Positions 27,196 to 36,818 of a stretch of DNA of 64,000 nt are shown piece after piece. The position numbers and the translations under genes were made by a program. Numbering within the stretch: the stretch's first letter is position 1; each line of letters opens with the position of its first letter. Source of the stretch: SZAS-18 sp038322235 (lineage in GTDB: Bacteria > Verrucomicrobiota > Verrucomicrobiia > Chthoniobacterales > SZAS-18); the NCBI GenBank assembly GCA_038322235.1, contig JBBQFQ010000020.1, positions 1 through 64,000 of the forward strand. Direction: 5' to 3'. The notes under the pieces are model-generated. The model worked only from the letters and a program-made list of their open reading frames with translations, was not told the DNA's origin and made no database searches.

Positions 27196-28194
27196 ATGAC
27201 CGAAACCGAAATCCATTCCCTCCTCGCCCGTCTGCCGCTCCTGCGGGCGGAGATCGGCAAAGTCATCATCGGGCAGACCGCCGTGATCGACGAACTGCTC
27301 ACCGCCTTCCTCGCGGGCGGACACTGCCTCCTCGAGGGGCTGCCGGGACTTGGCAAGACGCTCCTCATTCGCACGCTCGCCGAGGCGGTGGACCTGACGT
27401 TTCATCGCATCCAGTTCACGCCGGACCTGATGCCCTCCGACATCATTGGCACCGAGGTGCTCGAGGAGGATCACGTGACAGGGAAACGTTTCTTCCAATT
27501 CAACCGGGGACCGCTCTTCGCGCAGATCGTTCTCGCCGATGAGATCAACCGCACGCCGCCGAAGACCCAGGCCGCGCTGCTCGAGGCGATGCAGGAGAGT
27601 TCCGTAACCTACGGTGGGAAAACCTATGCGCTGGAGCGGCCGTTCTTCGTCCTCGCGACGCAGAATCCGATCGAGCAATCCGGCACCTATCCGCTCCCGG
27701 AGGCGCAGCTCGACCGTTTTCTGCTCTACCTCACGATCGGATACCCCACAGAGGCCGAGGAGCTCACGATGCTCAACCAGACCACCGGGACGCACCGCCC
27801 GAAGGTCGAGCCCGTCCTGAGCGCGGCCGAGGCCGTGGGGCTCCAGCAGCTGGCGCGGGAAGTGAGCATCAGCGAGGAAATGCTCGCGTACGCGAACCGC
27901 CTCGTCCGTTCCACCCGCGACCGCGCCCTGCCCTTCGCAAGTTCGATCCGGTGGGGCGCCGGACCGCGCGCCGGCCAGGCGCTGATCCTTTCAGCGAAGG
28001 CGCGCGCGCTGCTCTCGAACCGTTTCGCCGTCACGCTCGACGATCTCCGGGCTCTCGCCGCCCCGGTGCTACGGCACCGCATTCTCCTCACCTATGAGGC
28101 CGAGGCGGAGGGCGTGCGGCCCGATGACGTGATCCGCGACCTCGTCCGGCATGTAGCGGAACCGCGGAATCCGCTCGCGCTCCCAACGAAATGA
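27196..28194 (+). CDS. MoxR-family AAA+ ATPase
   Basis: 332 aa from the ATG at 27196 (CCGCCTTCCATG, no Shine-Dalgarno). Walker A is GLPGLGKT, Walker B is VLADEINRTPPKTQAALLEAMQE, and ATQNPIEQSGTYPLPEAQLDRF is the MoxR sensor-1 block. MoxR ATPases act as chaperones with DUF58 and von Willebrand-type partners in activating metal- or envelope-linked complexes. Its last four bases (ATGA) include the start of the DUF58 gene. Confidence 0.96.
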   Translation: MTETEIHSLLARLPLLRAEIGKVIIGQTAVIDELLTAFLAGGHCLLEGLPGLGKTLLIRTLAEAVDLTFHRIQFTPDLMPSDIIGTEVLEEDHVTGKRFFQFNRGPLFAQIVLADEINRTPPKTQAALLEAMQESSVTYGGKTYALERPFFVLATQNPIEQSGTYPLPEAQLDRFLLYLTIGYPTEAEELTMLNQTTGTHRPKVEPVLSAAEAVGLQQLAREVSISEEMLAYANRLVRSTRDRALPFASSIRWGAGPRAGQALILSAKARALLSNRFAVTLDDLRALAAPVLRHRILLTYEAEAEGVRPDDVIRDLVRHVAEPRNPLALPTK

Positions 28195-29081
28195 GCTCGC
28201 CGGCGGTCGATGCACACGTCCAGGCTGCCACCCGCGGTTTGGCCCTGACCGCGCGCCAACTCGTGCAAGGCGTCCTTGCCGGCTTGCATCCGAGCCGGCA
28301 GCCGGGATTGGCGCGCGAGTTCAGCCAATATCGGGCCTACCAGCCGGGCGACGAGCCGCGTCACATCGACTGGAAGCTCTACGCGCGATCCGACCGGTAT
28401 TATGTCCGCGAGAGCGAGATCGAAACCTCCGTGGCAATTCGTCTGGTCCTCGATGGCACGGAGTCGATGCGCGAGACCGATGCCACGGGCCGGCGCTCGA
28501 AGTTCGAGGCGGCGCGGATCCTAGCCGCGGCGCTGGCCTTCATCGCGCAGGGCCAGGGCGATCCCGTCGGCCTGCATGTGATCAGCAGCGCGCATCCGCT
28601 CGCGCTGCCGCCCACCGCGCACCGTCGGCCGTTTGACCGCGTGGTCCACGCGCTGGAGTCGGTGGTCCCCGGAGGCCATTGGCCCGCCCGGCTCCCCCTC
28701 ATCACCGCGGCGAAGCGCGAGTTGGTGGTGGTGCTCACCGATGGTCACGAACGCCGCGGGGAGATCCGCGCCGCGCTCGCGCCCCTTCACGCGCGCGAGC
28801 ACGAAGTGCTCTTCCTGCATTTTTTGACGCGCGAGGAGATCGAGTTTTCCCACCGCGGCCCCGTGCGCTTCGTGGAATGGGAAACCGGCGCGACGCTGGA
28901 AACCGATGGCGAAGCCGCCCACGACGCCTACCTCGCGGCGCACGAACGCCATCTCCGGGCCTGGCGGAAGGCGTGGGGTCGCGATCGCTTTCAATATCAG
29001 GCCGTCGTCATCGACGACCCGCTCGAACAGGCGCTGCGTTCGCTGCTGCTGCAGCGCGCGCGCGCGTCCGCCGGCCGATGA
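28191..29081 (+). CDS. DUF58 protein (MoxR partner)
   Basis: 296 aa. The signature GDEPRHIDWKLYARSDRYYVRESEIETS is seen at about residues 55-83, and a VWA-like fold follows (IRLVLDGTESM as the altered MIDAS-like strand, ELVVVLTDGHERRGEIR). DUF58 proteins are encoded beside MoxR and are thought to be its substrate or adaptor. It overlaps moxR by ATGA and the next gene by ATGA. Confidence 0.93.
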   Translation: MSSPAVDAHVQAATRGLALTARQLVQGVLAGLHPSRQPGLAREFSQYRAYQPGDEPRHIDWKLYARSDRYYVRESEIETSVAIRLVLDGTESMRETDATGRRSKFEAARILAAALAFIAQGQGDPVGLHVISSAHPLALPPTAHRRPFDRVVHALESVVPGGHWPARLPLITAAKRELVVVLTDGHERRGEIRAALAPLHAREHEVLFLHFLTREEIEFSHRGPVRFVEWETGATLETDGEAAHDAYLAAHERHLRAWRKAWGRDRFQYQAVVIDDPLEQALRSLLLQRARASAGR

Positions 29082-30301
29082 TCACCCTCGCCGCCCCGCT
29101 CGGACTCCTCGCGCTCGCCGCCTTCGCGGTGCCGTTGCTCGTGCATCTGTGGCGTCCGCCCCCCCGCACGGTCCGGCTGGGCTCGCTGCGGTTCCTCCGG
29201 GAGGGAGCGCGCCGGCCGGTGCGCAACCTGCGCTGGCGCGAACTCCTGCGCCTCGCGCTTCGCCTGCTCCTGCTCGCCACGCTCGCGCTCCTGCTGGCGC
29301 GGCCGTGGTGGAACCGGCCCGCGGCGTCCGGGAGCAAGTGGGCGCTGCGCAGCCCCGAAGCGATCCTCGCCGGTGAGGCAGAGAACGCCTGGCGATCGCT
29401 CCTCGCCGAAGGCTTCGAGCCGCGCTGGCTCGCGCCCGGATTTCCCCGCACCCGGCCGGCCGACCCAGAGCTGCCCGCGGATCCGTGGTCGCTCCTCGCG
29501 GAAGCCGATGCGCTTCTCCCCGCCGCGGGCGAGCTCGCGGTGGCGGCCTCGCCCCGACTCGCCGACCTGCGCAGCAACCGGCCGGAGCTCTCGCGGAGCG
29601 TCCGCTGGATCGAATCGACCGCGCCCGAGCGCGGGCCGTCGCGGCCGCTCAAGGCTGAACCGCCCGTCCGCGTCGGCGTGCGGGCCGACTCCGACCGCGC
29701 CGAGGACGCCCGCCGCGTCACCGCCGCGCTCCGGGCGATCGCTGCCAGTGGAACACCGGCCTTCGAGATCGTGGATTCCGCGGAGGCCGGCAAACGGCCG
29801 ATCGATTGGCTCATCGCCCTCGGCGACGTCCCGGTCCCACCAGGCAGCGCAAACGTCCTGCGCGACGCCGATCCAAACTCCGAGTCGTTCGCGATTGCGA
29901 CGACGTTTGCGGGCGAGCGACTTCGGCGGCGGGTGGTCTCGAAGTCGCCGGGACTCGTGCTGGCCCGGGATGGCTTCGGCGATCCGATCGCGTCCGAGCA
30001 GCGCACGCGCGACGCCCGGGAGATCCGGCTCGAGACGCGCTTCCATCCGGACTGGATGGACGCCGCTTCGAGCAGCGCTCTGGCCGTCTGGCTCCGAGAT
30101 CTGCTCGCGCCGCGCGCTGACTCAATCTCTCCGCAAGACCAGCGCCGCGCGGCCGGGGCGCAGGCGCATCCGGCAGTCCGATCCGGAGCGGAGCCCCGCG
30201 TGGTGCTGCCGGTCTCGCAAGCCACAGAGCTGACGTCCGCGCTCTGGCTGCTCGCTCTCTTTCTCTTCGCACTCGAGCGGGCGTGGAACGTTCTCCGATG
30301 A
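29078..30301 (+). CDS. BatA-like membrane protein (aerotolerance N-terminal domain)
   Basis: 407 aa from the ATG at 29078. The first 65 residues (LGLLALAAFAVPLLVHLWRPPPRTVRLGSLRFL, then LRLALRLLLLATLALLLARPWW) match the BatA N-terminal membrane domain, with two helices. A poorly conserved extracytoplasmic stretch follows, and one C-terminal helix (ALWLLALFLFALERAW). No intact MIDAS motif is visible, so it may be a degenerate or N-terminal-only relative. It overlaps both neighbours by 4 bp. Confidence 0.8.
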   Translation: MITLAAPLGLLALAAFAVPLLVHLWRPPPRTVRLGSLRFLREGARRPVRNLRWRELLRLALRLLLLATLALLLARPWWNRPAASGSKWALRSPEAILAGEAENAWRSLLAEGFEPRWLAPGFPRTRPADPELPADPWSLLAEADALLPAAGELAVAASPRLADLRSNRPELSRSVRWIESTAPERGPSRPLKAEPPVRVGVRADSDRAEDARRVTAALRAIAASGTPAFEIVDSAEAGKRPIDWLIALGDVPVPPGSANVLRDADPNSESFAIATTFAGERLRRRVVSKSPGLVLARDGFGDPIASEQRTRDAREIRLETRFHPDWMDAASSSALAVWLRDLLAPRADSISPQDQRRAAGAQAHPAVRSGAEPRVVLPVSQATELTSALWLLALFLFALERAWNVLR

Positions 30302-32496
30302 ATCGCCCGGGGCTCCAGCAACTCTCAGCGTCCTGGCGCCGGCACCTCTGGCTGCGCGCCGTCGTCGCGGGAGCGCTCGGCGCCGACGCCGCCTATCTGC
30401 TGGCCGGCGGCGGGGCGGCGATTTTCGTCTTCGCGGCCACGCTCGTCGCTCTGCTCCTCCGCGCGCGGCCGTGGGGAATCGATGCTTCCGGCGTAGCACA
30501 GCATCTCGACCGTTCCCTGCCGGCGCTCGAAGAGAGCAGTCACCTCTGGCTGCGCGAACCGACCGGACTGACGCGTCTGGAGCGGCTCCAACGCTCCCGC
30601 ATCGACGCCGCGTTCACGCCGCAGGAGCAACGCCGCTTCACCCCCGCCACGCGCAACCTGATCCCGCTCTTGCTCGTCGCCCTCGGGATCCCACTCCTGC
30701 TGGCAAGCATCACCTACGTGCCAGCGCTCCAGCGCTTCGCGCCCAAGGCGGAGACTCCCGCGCCAGGCAGCACGGTCACCACCGCGCCGGTGCCGGCGAG
30801 TCCGCCGCTGCTCGTGACCGAGGCGCAACTGATCATCACCCCACCGGCCTACACCGGACGACCGCCGCGCCGGGTGAGTGGCTTCGAGGCGGAGGTCGAG
30901 GCGGGTGCCAGTGTCGAGTGGAGGTTTACGTTCTCCGCCCCGGCAAATGACGTCCAACTTCGCGCGAACGCGGCGGCGCCCATCGCGTTGAAATCGCTGG
31001 ACGCGACCCACGCCACCGGGAGCGCCGTGATCAACGAGCTGACCCTCTACGCTCTCGCCACGCCCACTCGAGCGCTGCCGGGCACGCATGCCCTGCGCGT
31101 CATCGGCGATCGGGCGCCCGTGATCGCGATCTCGGAGCCCCGGCAGGTCCGCACGGAACTCGCGGCCGCCGCGCCGGTGCCGATCGCGGTGCAGGTGACC
31201 GATGATTACGGCGTCGCGAATGCCTGGCTGGTCGCCACGGTCGCCAAGGGCACCGGCGAAGCGGTGAAATTTCGCGAGCAGAAGTTCGCCTTCGCGACGA
31301 CGGACGGGCCGGGAACGAGGCGTTCGTTCACGACCACGCTCGATCTGCCCGCGCTCGGACTCGCCGCGGGCGATGAACTCTATTTTCACGTCGAGGCGCT
31401 CGACAACCGGACGCCGGCGCCCAACCTCGCCCGCTCGGAAACGCATTTCCTCATCGTGAAGGGAACGCAAACGACCGCGGCCAGCGCGGGCCGGGGGATC
31501 GCCGGGGTGAATCTCGTGCCGGAGTATTTTCGGAGCCAGCGTCAGCTCATCATCGACACGGAGAAATTGATCGCCGATCGCCCGACGCTGAGCGAGCGCA
31601 GCTTTCGCGAACGCTCGAACGAGCTGGGGATCGATCAGCAACTGCTCCGGCTCCGCTACGGAAAATTTCTGGGGGAGGAAGCGGAGGGAGAGATCGCGCG
31701 GCCGGCCGAAGCGCTGAAGACAAACGCGGCGGGAATTCCGGAATCGATGATCCACCGGCACGACTCTGCCCACGATCATAACCACGGGCAGCCAGGCGCT
31801 GAGAAGACGCCTGACGCCGCTCCGAAGGACGCGAAGGACGTGATCGCCCCCTTCGTTCACCAGCACGATTCGCAGGACGAGGCGACGTTCTTCGATGGCC
31901 AGACGAAGGGAACGCTCCGCGATGTCCTGTCCGCCATGTGGGAGGCGGAAGGTTTCCTGCGCGTCGCCAAACCGGCGGAGTCGCTCCCGGCGCAGAACCG
32001 CGCGCTCGCGATTTTGAAGTTCCTCCAGCAGGGAGACCGCGCGTACGTGCAGCGAGTGGGTTTCGAGCCCGCGCCCCTGAAGATCGGTGAACGCCGGCTC
32101 CAGGGCGACATTAGCGCGCTGGCGCGGGCCGGCCGGGTGCCAGCGCCCGAGATTCGGCCTGATGAGGCGCTTCAGATCGTCCGCGCGGCGCTGGGGACGA
32201 TCAACTTTTCCGCGCTCGGCGCCCCGCTTTCGGAAGCGGAGCAAATCGCTCTGCGCGCGGCCGAACCCGCACTGGCCCGCGCCGCCGCGCAGTCCTCGGA
32301 ATCGGCGCTCACCGGTCTGCAGGCGCTGCGGCAGGTGCTCGCCGAGGGCGGTCGCGACCGGCGCGAATTGCCCGCGGTCGGGACGGCCCTTTGGAAGCTG
32401 CTGCCCGGTGCGCACGCGGTTCCCCGCCGCGCGCGCGAACCGGCGGCCGGCCTGGCGGAGAAGTATTTCGAAGCACTCGCGGAGGATCCCCGCTGA
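30298..32496 (+). CDS. DUF4175-like membrane protein with His-rich segment
   Basis: 732 aa. Two or three helices lie in the first 150 residues, then an Ig-like region (ITPPAYTGRPPRRVSGFEAEVEAG... TDDYGVANAWLV... LYFHVEALDNRTPAPNLARSETHFL), and a helical C-terminal half (SQRQLIIDTEKLIADRPTLSE). The layout resembles DUF4175 proteins seen in Bat-like operons. Residues of about 484-497 contain HRHDSAHDHNHG and a second HQHD cluster follows, possible metal ligands. It shares ATGA with the previous gene and TGATG with the next. Confidence 0.7.
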   Translation: MNRPGLQQLSASWRRHLWLRAVVAGALGADAAYLLAGGGAAIFVFAATLVALLLRARPWGIDASGVAQHLDRSLPALEESSHLWLREPTGLTRLERLQRSRIDAAFTPQEQRRFTPATRNLIPLLLVALGIPLLLASITYVPALQRFAPKAETPAPGSTVTTAPVPASPPLLVTEAQLIITPPAYTGRPPRRVSGFEAEVEAGASVEWRFTFSAPANDVQLRANAAAPIALKSLDATHATGSAVINELTLYALATPTRALPGTHALRVIGDRAPVIAISEPRQVRTELAAAAPVPIAVQVTDDYGVANAWLVATVAKGTGEAVKFREQKFAFATTDGPGTRRSFTTTLDLPALGLAAGDELYFHVEALDNRTPAPNLARSETHFLIVKGTQTTAASAGRGIAGVNLVPEYFRSQRQLIIDTEKLIADRPTLSERSFRERSNELGIDQQLLRLRYGKFLGEEAEGEIARPAEALKTNAAGIPESMIHRHDSAHDHNHGQPGAEKTPDAAPKDAKDVIAPFVHQHDSQDEATFFDGQTKGTLRDVLSAMWEAEGFLRVAKPAESLPAQNRALAILKFLQQGDRAYVQRVGFEPAPLKIGERRLQGDISALARAGRVPAPEIRPDEALQIVRAALGTINFSALGAPLSEAEQIALRAAEPALARAAAQSSESALTGLQALRQVLAEGGRDRRELPAVGTALWKLLPGAHAVPRRAREPAAGLAEKYFEALAEDPR

Positions 32497-34298
32497 TGTT
32501 CCCGTCTCTCGCCGTCGGAGTTGGGCTCATTCTCGCGGCGCTGGAGTGGCGCAGGGAGAATGAACGCCACCGCTTCGGCCGCGTCGCGGCGACGCTCCTC
32601 GCCGCCGGTGTGCTCGGCCTGCTCGCTCAGCCGGCCCCGCCTCCGGGGGAATCGCCGGTGACCGAGGCCACCCTCTGGACTGCCGGCGCCAAAGGCGCGA
32701 TCCCCGCGCCGATCGGCCTGGTCGGCTTTGCGCTGGCCGATGCGGACATCCATCCGCCGGAAGCGCTCGTCATCCCGGATGTCGGGACGATGCGCCGCCG
32801 GCATCCGCACCTGCGTACCTTGCACGTGATGGGAGACGGCGTGGACGCGGCGGAGGCGGTCCGGCTGGGGGGCTTGCACGTGATCCCGCATCCGGGCGCC
32901 ACACCCACCACGCCGGGGATCACCTCCGCGAACTTCACGGGCGAGCTCGTGGTGGGCAGCGAACTCACGGTGCAGGGACGCGTGACGAGCCAGATGAACC
33001 CCGCCGCGACCGTCTCGCTGGAAGGTCCCGATGGCAGCATCACGACCGCCCCGCTTTCCGATGGTCGGTTTTCCCTGCGCACGGCCCCACTGGCCGCCGC
33101 GGGGCGCTTCGTCTGGAGGCTCAACGCGGAGGAAGGCGGCAAAATTCTGACCCGTGAGCAGATCGGGGTCGCCGTCACGGCACCCGAACTTCCGCGCCTC
33201 CTCGTGTTGGAGAGTTCGCCGCGCGTGGACACCGCCCGACTCAAGCGGTGGTACGCGCCGCTCGGCGGTTCGTTGACGGTGCGCACGCAGATCAGCCGGC
33301 AGCGCACGCGCGACGCCGTGCTCGCGGAGGCACGGGCCGATTTCGCGGAGGTGAATGCCGGCGTCCTGGCGGGCTTCGATCTCGTGCTCACCGACGCGCG
33401 CGCGCTGGCTGCACTGACCGTCGCCGAGCGGGGCGCGCTTCAGGCCGCGGTGCACGACACCGGACTCGGCTTGCTGCTCCTCGGGGACGCGCCGGAAGCG
33501 GGCCCGCTCGCGCCGTGGCGGCTCGAGCCGGTCGCTGGCCTTGAGACGGGCGCGACGGAAAGACTGGTGCGCCCTCGCGGCATCGATCGCCCCTTTGAAG
33601 TGAAGGAGACGGTTCCCGCTCTGCCGGCCGGCATCGGCCTCGCGCCGGGACAACGCGCGCTTCTCCGGGACGGGCAGGATCGCGTGCTCGCCGCTTCCGT
33701 CGCCGATGGCCGCGGCCTGCTGGCCATCACGCTGGTCCGCGACACCTGGCGCTGGACGCAATCCAGCGAACCCGGGGCGTTCGCCGCGTATTGGTCGGGA
33801 TTGTTCTCGTCCCTTTCCCGGCGGGTCGATGGTGCCACGGGGCGCTGGACCATCGACGCGGCTGACCAACTGCATCCGCTCGTGAATCACCCTGTCGTGC
33901 TCCACTGGCGCGGGGCGGAAGAGAGCCGGCCCGGCGACGCGCACGTCACGTCTGACGCCAACCGCGAAAGCGTCACGCTCGCCATGGCCCAGAGCTCGCG
34001 CGAGCCCGCGGAATGGAGCGGAGTCTTCTGGCCTGCCGCGGCCGGCTGGCATCGGGTCGTCGCGGAGGGAGCGGCCGTCCCGCTCGACTTCTTTGTCGAT
34101 GCGCCGGGCGCCTGGGCGCACGCGCGCGCCGTCGCGAAACGAAACGTCACCCAACGGATCGCGAGCGAGTCGATGGAAGCCCCGGCGTCCGCGCTAGCCA
34201 TGCCGGCGTCATCGAGTCGCGGCTGGTTCCTCGCCATCCTCATTTCGTGCCTGTCGTACTTGTGGCTTGAGTCGCGCTTTGCTCCGCAGGGAAGATGA
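32496..34298 (+). CDS. Membrane-anchored protein at the end of the Bat-like operon
   Basis: 600 aa from the ATG at 32496, sharing one base with the upstream TGA. Two N-terminal helices (LAVGVGLILAALEW; FGRVAATLLAAGVLGLLAQ) and one C-terminal helix (WFLAILISCLSYLWLESRF) flank a large extracytoplasmic part. I recognise no domain with confidence; position and topology suggest a fifth component of the MoxR/DUF58/BatA-type complex. Confidence 0.65.
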   Translation: MFPSLAVGVGLILAALEWRRENERHRFGRVAATLLAAGVLGLLAQPAPPPGESPVTEATLWTAGAKGAIPAPIGLVGFALADADIHPPEALVIPDVGTMRRRHPHLRTLHVMGDGVDAAEAVRLGGLHVIPHPGATPTTPGITSANFTGELVVGSELTVQGRVTSQMNPAATVSLEGPDGSITTAPLSDGRFSLRTAPLAAAGRFVWRLNAEEGGKILTREQIGVAVTAPELPRLLVLESSPRVDTARLKRWYAPLGGSLTVRTQISRQRTRDAVLAEARADFAEVNAGVLAGFDLVLTDARALAALTVAERGALQAAVHDTGLGLLLLGDAPEAGPLAPWRLEPVAGLETGATERLVRPRGIDRPFEVKETVPALPAGIGLAPGQRALLRDGQDRVLAASVADGRGLLAITLVRDTWRWTQSSEPGAFAAYWSGLFSSLSRRVDGATGRWTIDAADQLHPLVNHPVVLHWRGAEESRPGDAHVTSDANRESVTLAMAQSSREPAEWSGVFWPAAAGWHRVVAEGAAVPLDFFVDAPGAWAHARAVAKRNVTQRIASESMEAPASALAMPASSSRGWFLAILISCLSYLWLESRFAPQGR

Positions 34299-34378
34299 CG
34301 GCAGACGCAAGCGAAACCGAAGGAACCCATGGACATCACCTTGCCCCGGCGCTTCAAAATCAAAGGCGCCCTGTTCTC

Positions 34379-35326
34379 ATGAAAATCGACCGCCTCGACC
34401 ACCTCGTGCTCACGGTCCGGAACGTGGAGACGACCACCGCGTTTTACGTGAAGGTGCTGCACATGGAGGCGGTCACCTTCGCAGGCGGAAGGCGGGCGCT
34501 GCAGTTCGGACAGCAGAAGATTAATCTGCATGCGGTCGAGGCGCCGTTCACTCCGCACGCGCTGCTCCCCGTGCCGGGCTCGGCGGATCTCTGTTTCATC
34601 ACGACAACGCCCATCGCGGATGTGGTCGGTCACCTCCAGCGCCACGACGTCGAGATCATCGAGGGCCCGGTACCCCGCACCGGCGCGACGGGCGAGATGA
34701 TGTCGGTCTACTTCCGCGATCCCGATGGCAACCTGCTCGAGGTCTCAAATTACGTCGGCGCTCGCGCGGAATTCGAATCCGAATCGGCTGCGGCCGCCGC
34801 CCCCGAGGACGGTCTCCGAACGAGTCGGCTGCAGCTGCGTCGCTCGACCGTGGATCATCTCGAAGCTCTGATCGACGGTCCGGAGAAATTTCAGAAGCTC
34901 TTTGGTCAGCGGGTGGAGGATGGCTATCTCGAATTTCCCGAAGCGCTCGATTTCTCCCTCCGGAAGGCGCGGGAAGCGGGCGAGCTCGGACATTGGTGGA
35001 TGCCTTTCCTCGTGCTGGACGCGGACGCGAAAGCGGTCGTGGGAATGTGCGGCTACAAGGGGCCGCCCGATGCGGCGGGCGTCGTGGAAATCGGCTACGG
35101 GATCGCCCGCGGACATCGGGGTCGCGGCTTCGCCGCGGAAGCGGCCCGGGCGCTCGTCGCGCACGCGCTGGAAAAGACGGAGATCCACACGGTCCGCGCG
35201 CACACGCTCCCGGAAGTGAACGCATCCACCCGCGTGCTGACCAAATGCGGGTTCACGCACATCGGCGAGGTGAACGATCCCGAGGACGGTCTCATCTGGC
35301 GCTGGGAGACTACGCGTTCAGTCTGA
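34379..35326 (+). CDS. VOC (glyoxalase-like) domain fused to a GNAT acetyltransferase
   Basis: 315 aa from the ATG at 34379. Residues 1-125 form a vicinal oxygen chelate domain (IDRLDHLVLTVRNVETTTAFY ... YFRDPDGNLLEVSNYVG). Residues of about 145-315 form a GNAT domain with the acetyl-CoA loop RGHRGRGFAAEAARAL and NASTRVLTKCGFTHIG. The linker (about 126-145) is Ala/Glu rich and the frame is open throughout, so this looks like a genuine fusion. The metal and acceptor are unknown. The GNAT half resembles RimJ/RimL-type acetyltransferases. Confidence 0.9.
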   Translation: MKIDRLDHLVLTVRNVETTTAFYVKVLHMEAVTFAGGRRALQFGQQKINLHAVEAPFTPHALLPVPGSADLCFITTTPIADVVGHLQRHDVEIIEGPVPRTGATGEMMSVYFRDPDGNLLEVSNYVGARAEFESESAAAAAPEDGLRTSRLQLRRSTVDHLEALIDGPEKFQKLFGQRVEDGYLEFPEALDFSLRKAREAGELGHWWMPFLVLDADAKAVVGMCGYKGPPDAAGVVEIGYGIARGHRGRGFAAEAARALVAHALEKTEIHTVRAHTLPEVNASTRVLTKCGFTHIGEVNDPEDGLIWRWETTRSV

Positions 35327-35403
35327 GCGATTCACGAAACGTACCCCACGCAGGCTGCGGCTGAAGTCTCCGCGTTCACCTTCCAATTCTCTCCAACCCC
35401 GTG

Positions 35404-35808
35404 ATGCCACTTGCCATCTGTCCGTTTCCAATCGGTGAGCTTGGCCCGTTCGCGCTGTTCCCCGTGATCCTTGTCGAGGTGCTCGCGTGCTATCTCATTC
35501 AAAGGTGCCGGGAGGATTTTGCGCTCGTGCTCATCGGGGTGCTCTGGGCCAATTGCGCCGCGCTTCTCGTCGGCTACGTCGCGCTGGCGCTGATTCCGCC
35601 CGCCGGGGCCTTCCCGCACGGCCTCACTGCCGCCAGCTTCCTCATCTCTTTCGTTCTCAGTGTCGCCATCGAGCACCGGGTCTGCGTGAGTACGAAGCTG
35701 GGGCGGATGATGCCCCGCCTGCTGCTGACTTTCGTGGTGGCCAACGTGGCCGGTTACAGCCTGCTCGGATTCTTGCTCTGGCGATTCGGACTGGAAACAG
35801 GGCGGTAG
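35404..35808 (+). CDS. Small membrane protein, unknown function
   Basis: 134 aa from the ATG at 35404 (a GTG precedes it directly). Four hydrophobic segments are visible: FALFPVILVEVLACYLI, FALVLIGVLWANCAALLVGYVALALI, ASFLISFVLSVAI and LLLTFVVANVAGYSLLGFLLW. No family was recognised. It stands alone between the VOC-GNAT gene and a second VOC gene. Confidence 0.7.
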   Translation: MPLAICPFPIGELGPFALFPVILVEVLACYLIQRCREDFALVLIGVLWANCAALLVGYVALALIPPAGAFPHGLTAASFLISFVLSVAIEHRVCVSTKLGRMMPRLLLTFVVANVAGYSLLGFLLWRFGLETGR

Positions 35809-35993
35809 CGCGCAGACCGCCGGGTGGGAACGAGGTGACAATCCGCCCTCCTCACGGCGATCCCATCACTGCGCCAAGTCCGCCTGTTCAATCCGGCGGC
35901 TACAGCTCACTCACGGAATCAGTCGCTGCTCTGGGAGTCTGCCGGGATGATGAAAGCCCGTGACTGCCCGATCTCTTCGGACTAGCAACAGCC

Positions 35994-36389
35994 ATGCACC
36001 CGCACGTCCGCATCGCCCGTCCGGTGACGAACCTCGACCGAACGCGCGACATGTACTGCGCTGCGCTCGACCTTAAGGTTCTCGGCAGCTTCGAGGGGCA
36101 CTCCGGTTTTGATGGCGTCATGCTCGGCTGGCCTAGCAGCGACCATCACTTCGAGTTCACCCATTGCCGGGCGCATCCGGTCGCGCCCGCTCCGACGCCC
36201 GAGGATCTGATCGTGTGCTACCTGCCCGACCGGACCGAGTGGGAGGCCGCCTGCGCCCGCATGGTCGCGGCGGGATTCGTGGTGGTCGCTTCGCTCAATC
36301 CGTATTGGGACGCGCGGGGAAAGACATTCGTCGATCCGGATGGCTACCGCAGCGTGCTGCAGAATGCGAGCTGGCCGATTCGCGACTGA
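35994..36389 (+). CDS. VOC-family (glyoxalase/bleomycin resistance-like) protein
   Basis: 131 aa, one VOC domain. The start VRIARPVTNLDRTRDMYCAALDLKVLGSFEGH and the end GKTFVDPDGYRSVLQNASWP follow the family pattern. Metal ligands cannot be assigned with certainty, so either a metalloenzyme or a binding protein is possible. Upstream, 35809-35993 has no gene I can support. Confidence 0.8.
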   Translation: MHPHVRIARPVTNLDRTRDMYCAALDLKVLGSFEGHSGFDGVMLGWPSSDHHFEFTHCRAHPVAPAPTPEDLIVCYLPDRTEWEAACARMVAAGFVVVASLNPYWDARGKTFVDPDGYRSVLQNASWPIRD

Positions 36390-36469
36390 ACTCGCGCGGG
36401 TGGATATGTCGCAGGCGGCGATTGCGGTGCCCCCAAGGGCGGTGCTTCGATCGGAGAGAACCACCGCGC

Positions 36470-36736
36470 ATGAGCGAACCCACCCGGCTCCAGGATACCG
36501 AATCGGTCCTCATCATCGTTCAGGACGGAACGGTGATTCACTCCTCGTGGAACATGGGGCTGACCCACTGGGAATTCGTCCGACGCCGCTCCGGGAAGCT
36601 CCCCGACGGGGCGTGGGTGGGCACCGTCTCGAAGATGGATGGCCGCGTGCTCGCGTTGAACTCGAAGACTTTTTACGGAAACCAACTTCCCGCGTCCGAC
36701 GCAATTCAGGCCGCGGTGCGCAGATCGTTTGACTGA
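36470..36736 (+). CDS. Small hypothetical protein
   Basis: 88 aa from the ATG at 36470; the longer frame upstream is antisense-like and arginine-rich, so it is not used. The sequence (SVLIIVQDGTVIHSSWNMGLTHWEFV ... GRVLALNSKTFYGNQLPASDAIQAAVRRSF) is soluble and matches no family I know. Its credibility rests on a normal coding composition and on fitting between neighbours on the same strand. Confidence 0.5.
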   Translation: MSEPTRLQDTESVLIIVQDGTVIHSSWNMGLTHWEFVRRRSGKLPDGAWVGTVSKMDGRVLALNSKTFYGNQLPASDAIQAAVRRSFD

Positions 36737-36818
36737 GCGTCCGGGAAACCCACCAGCCAAAAATTGCTCTCGCTCCGCATGCCCATCATTCCTCAACGCA
36801 CGACCCCCGGCTAAAACC

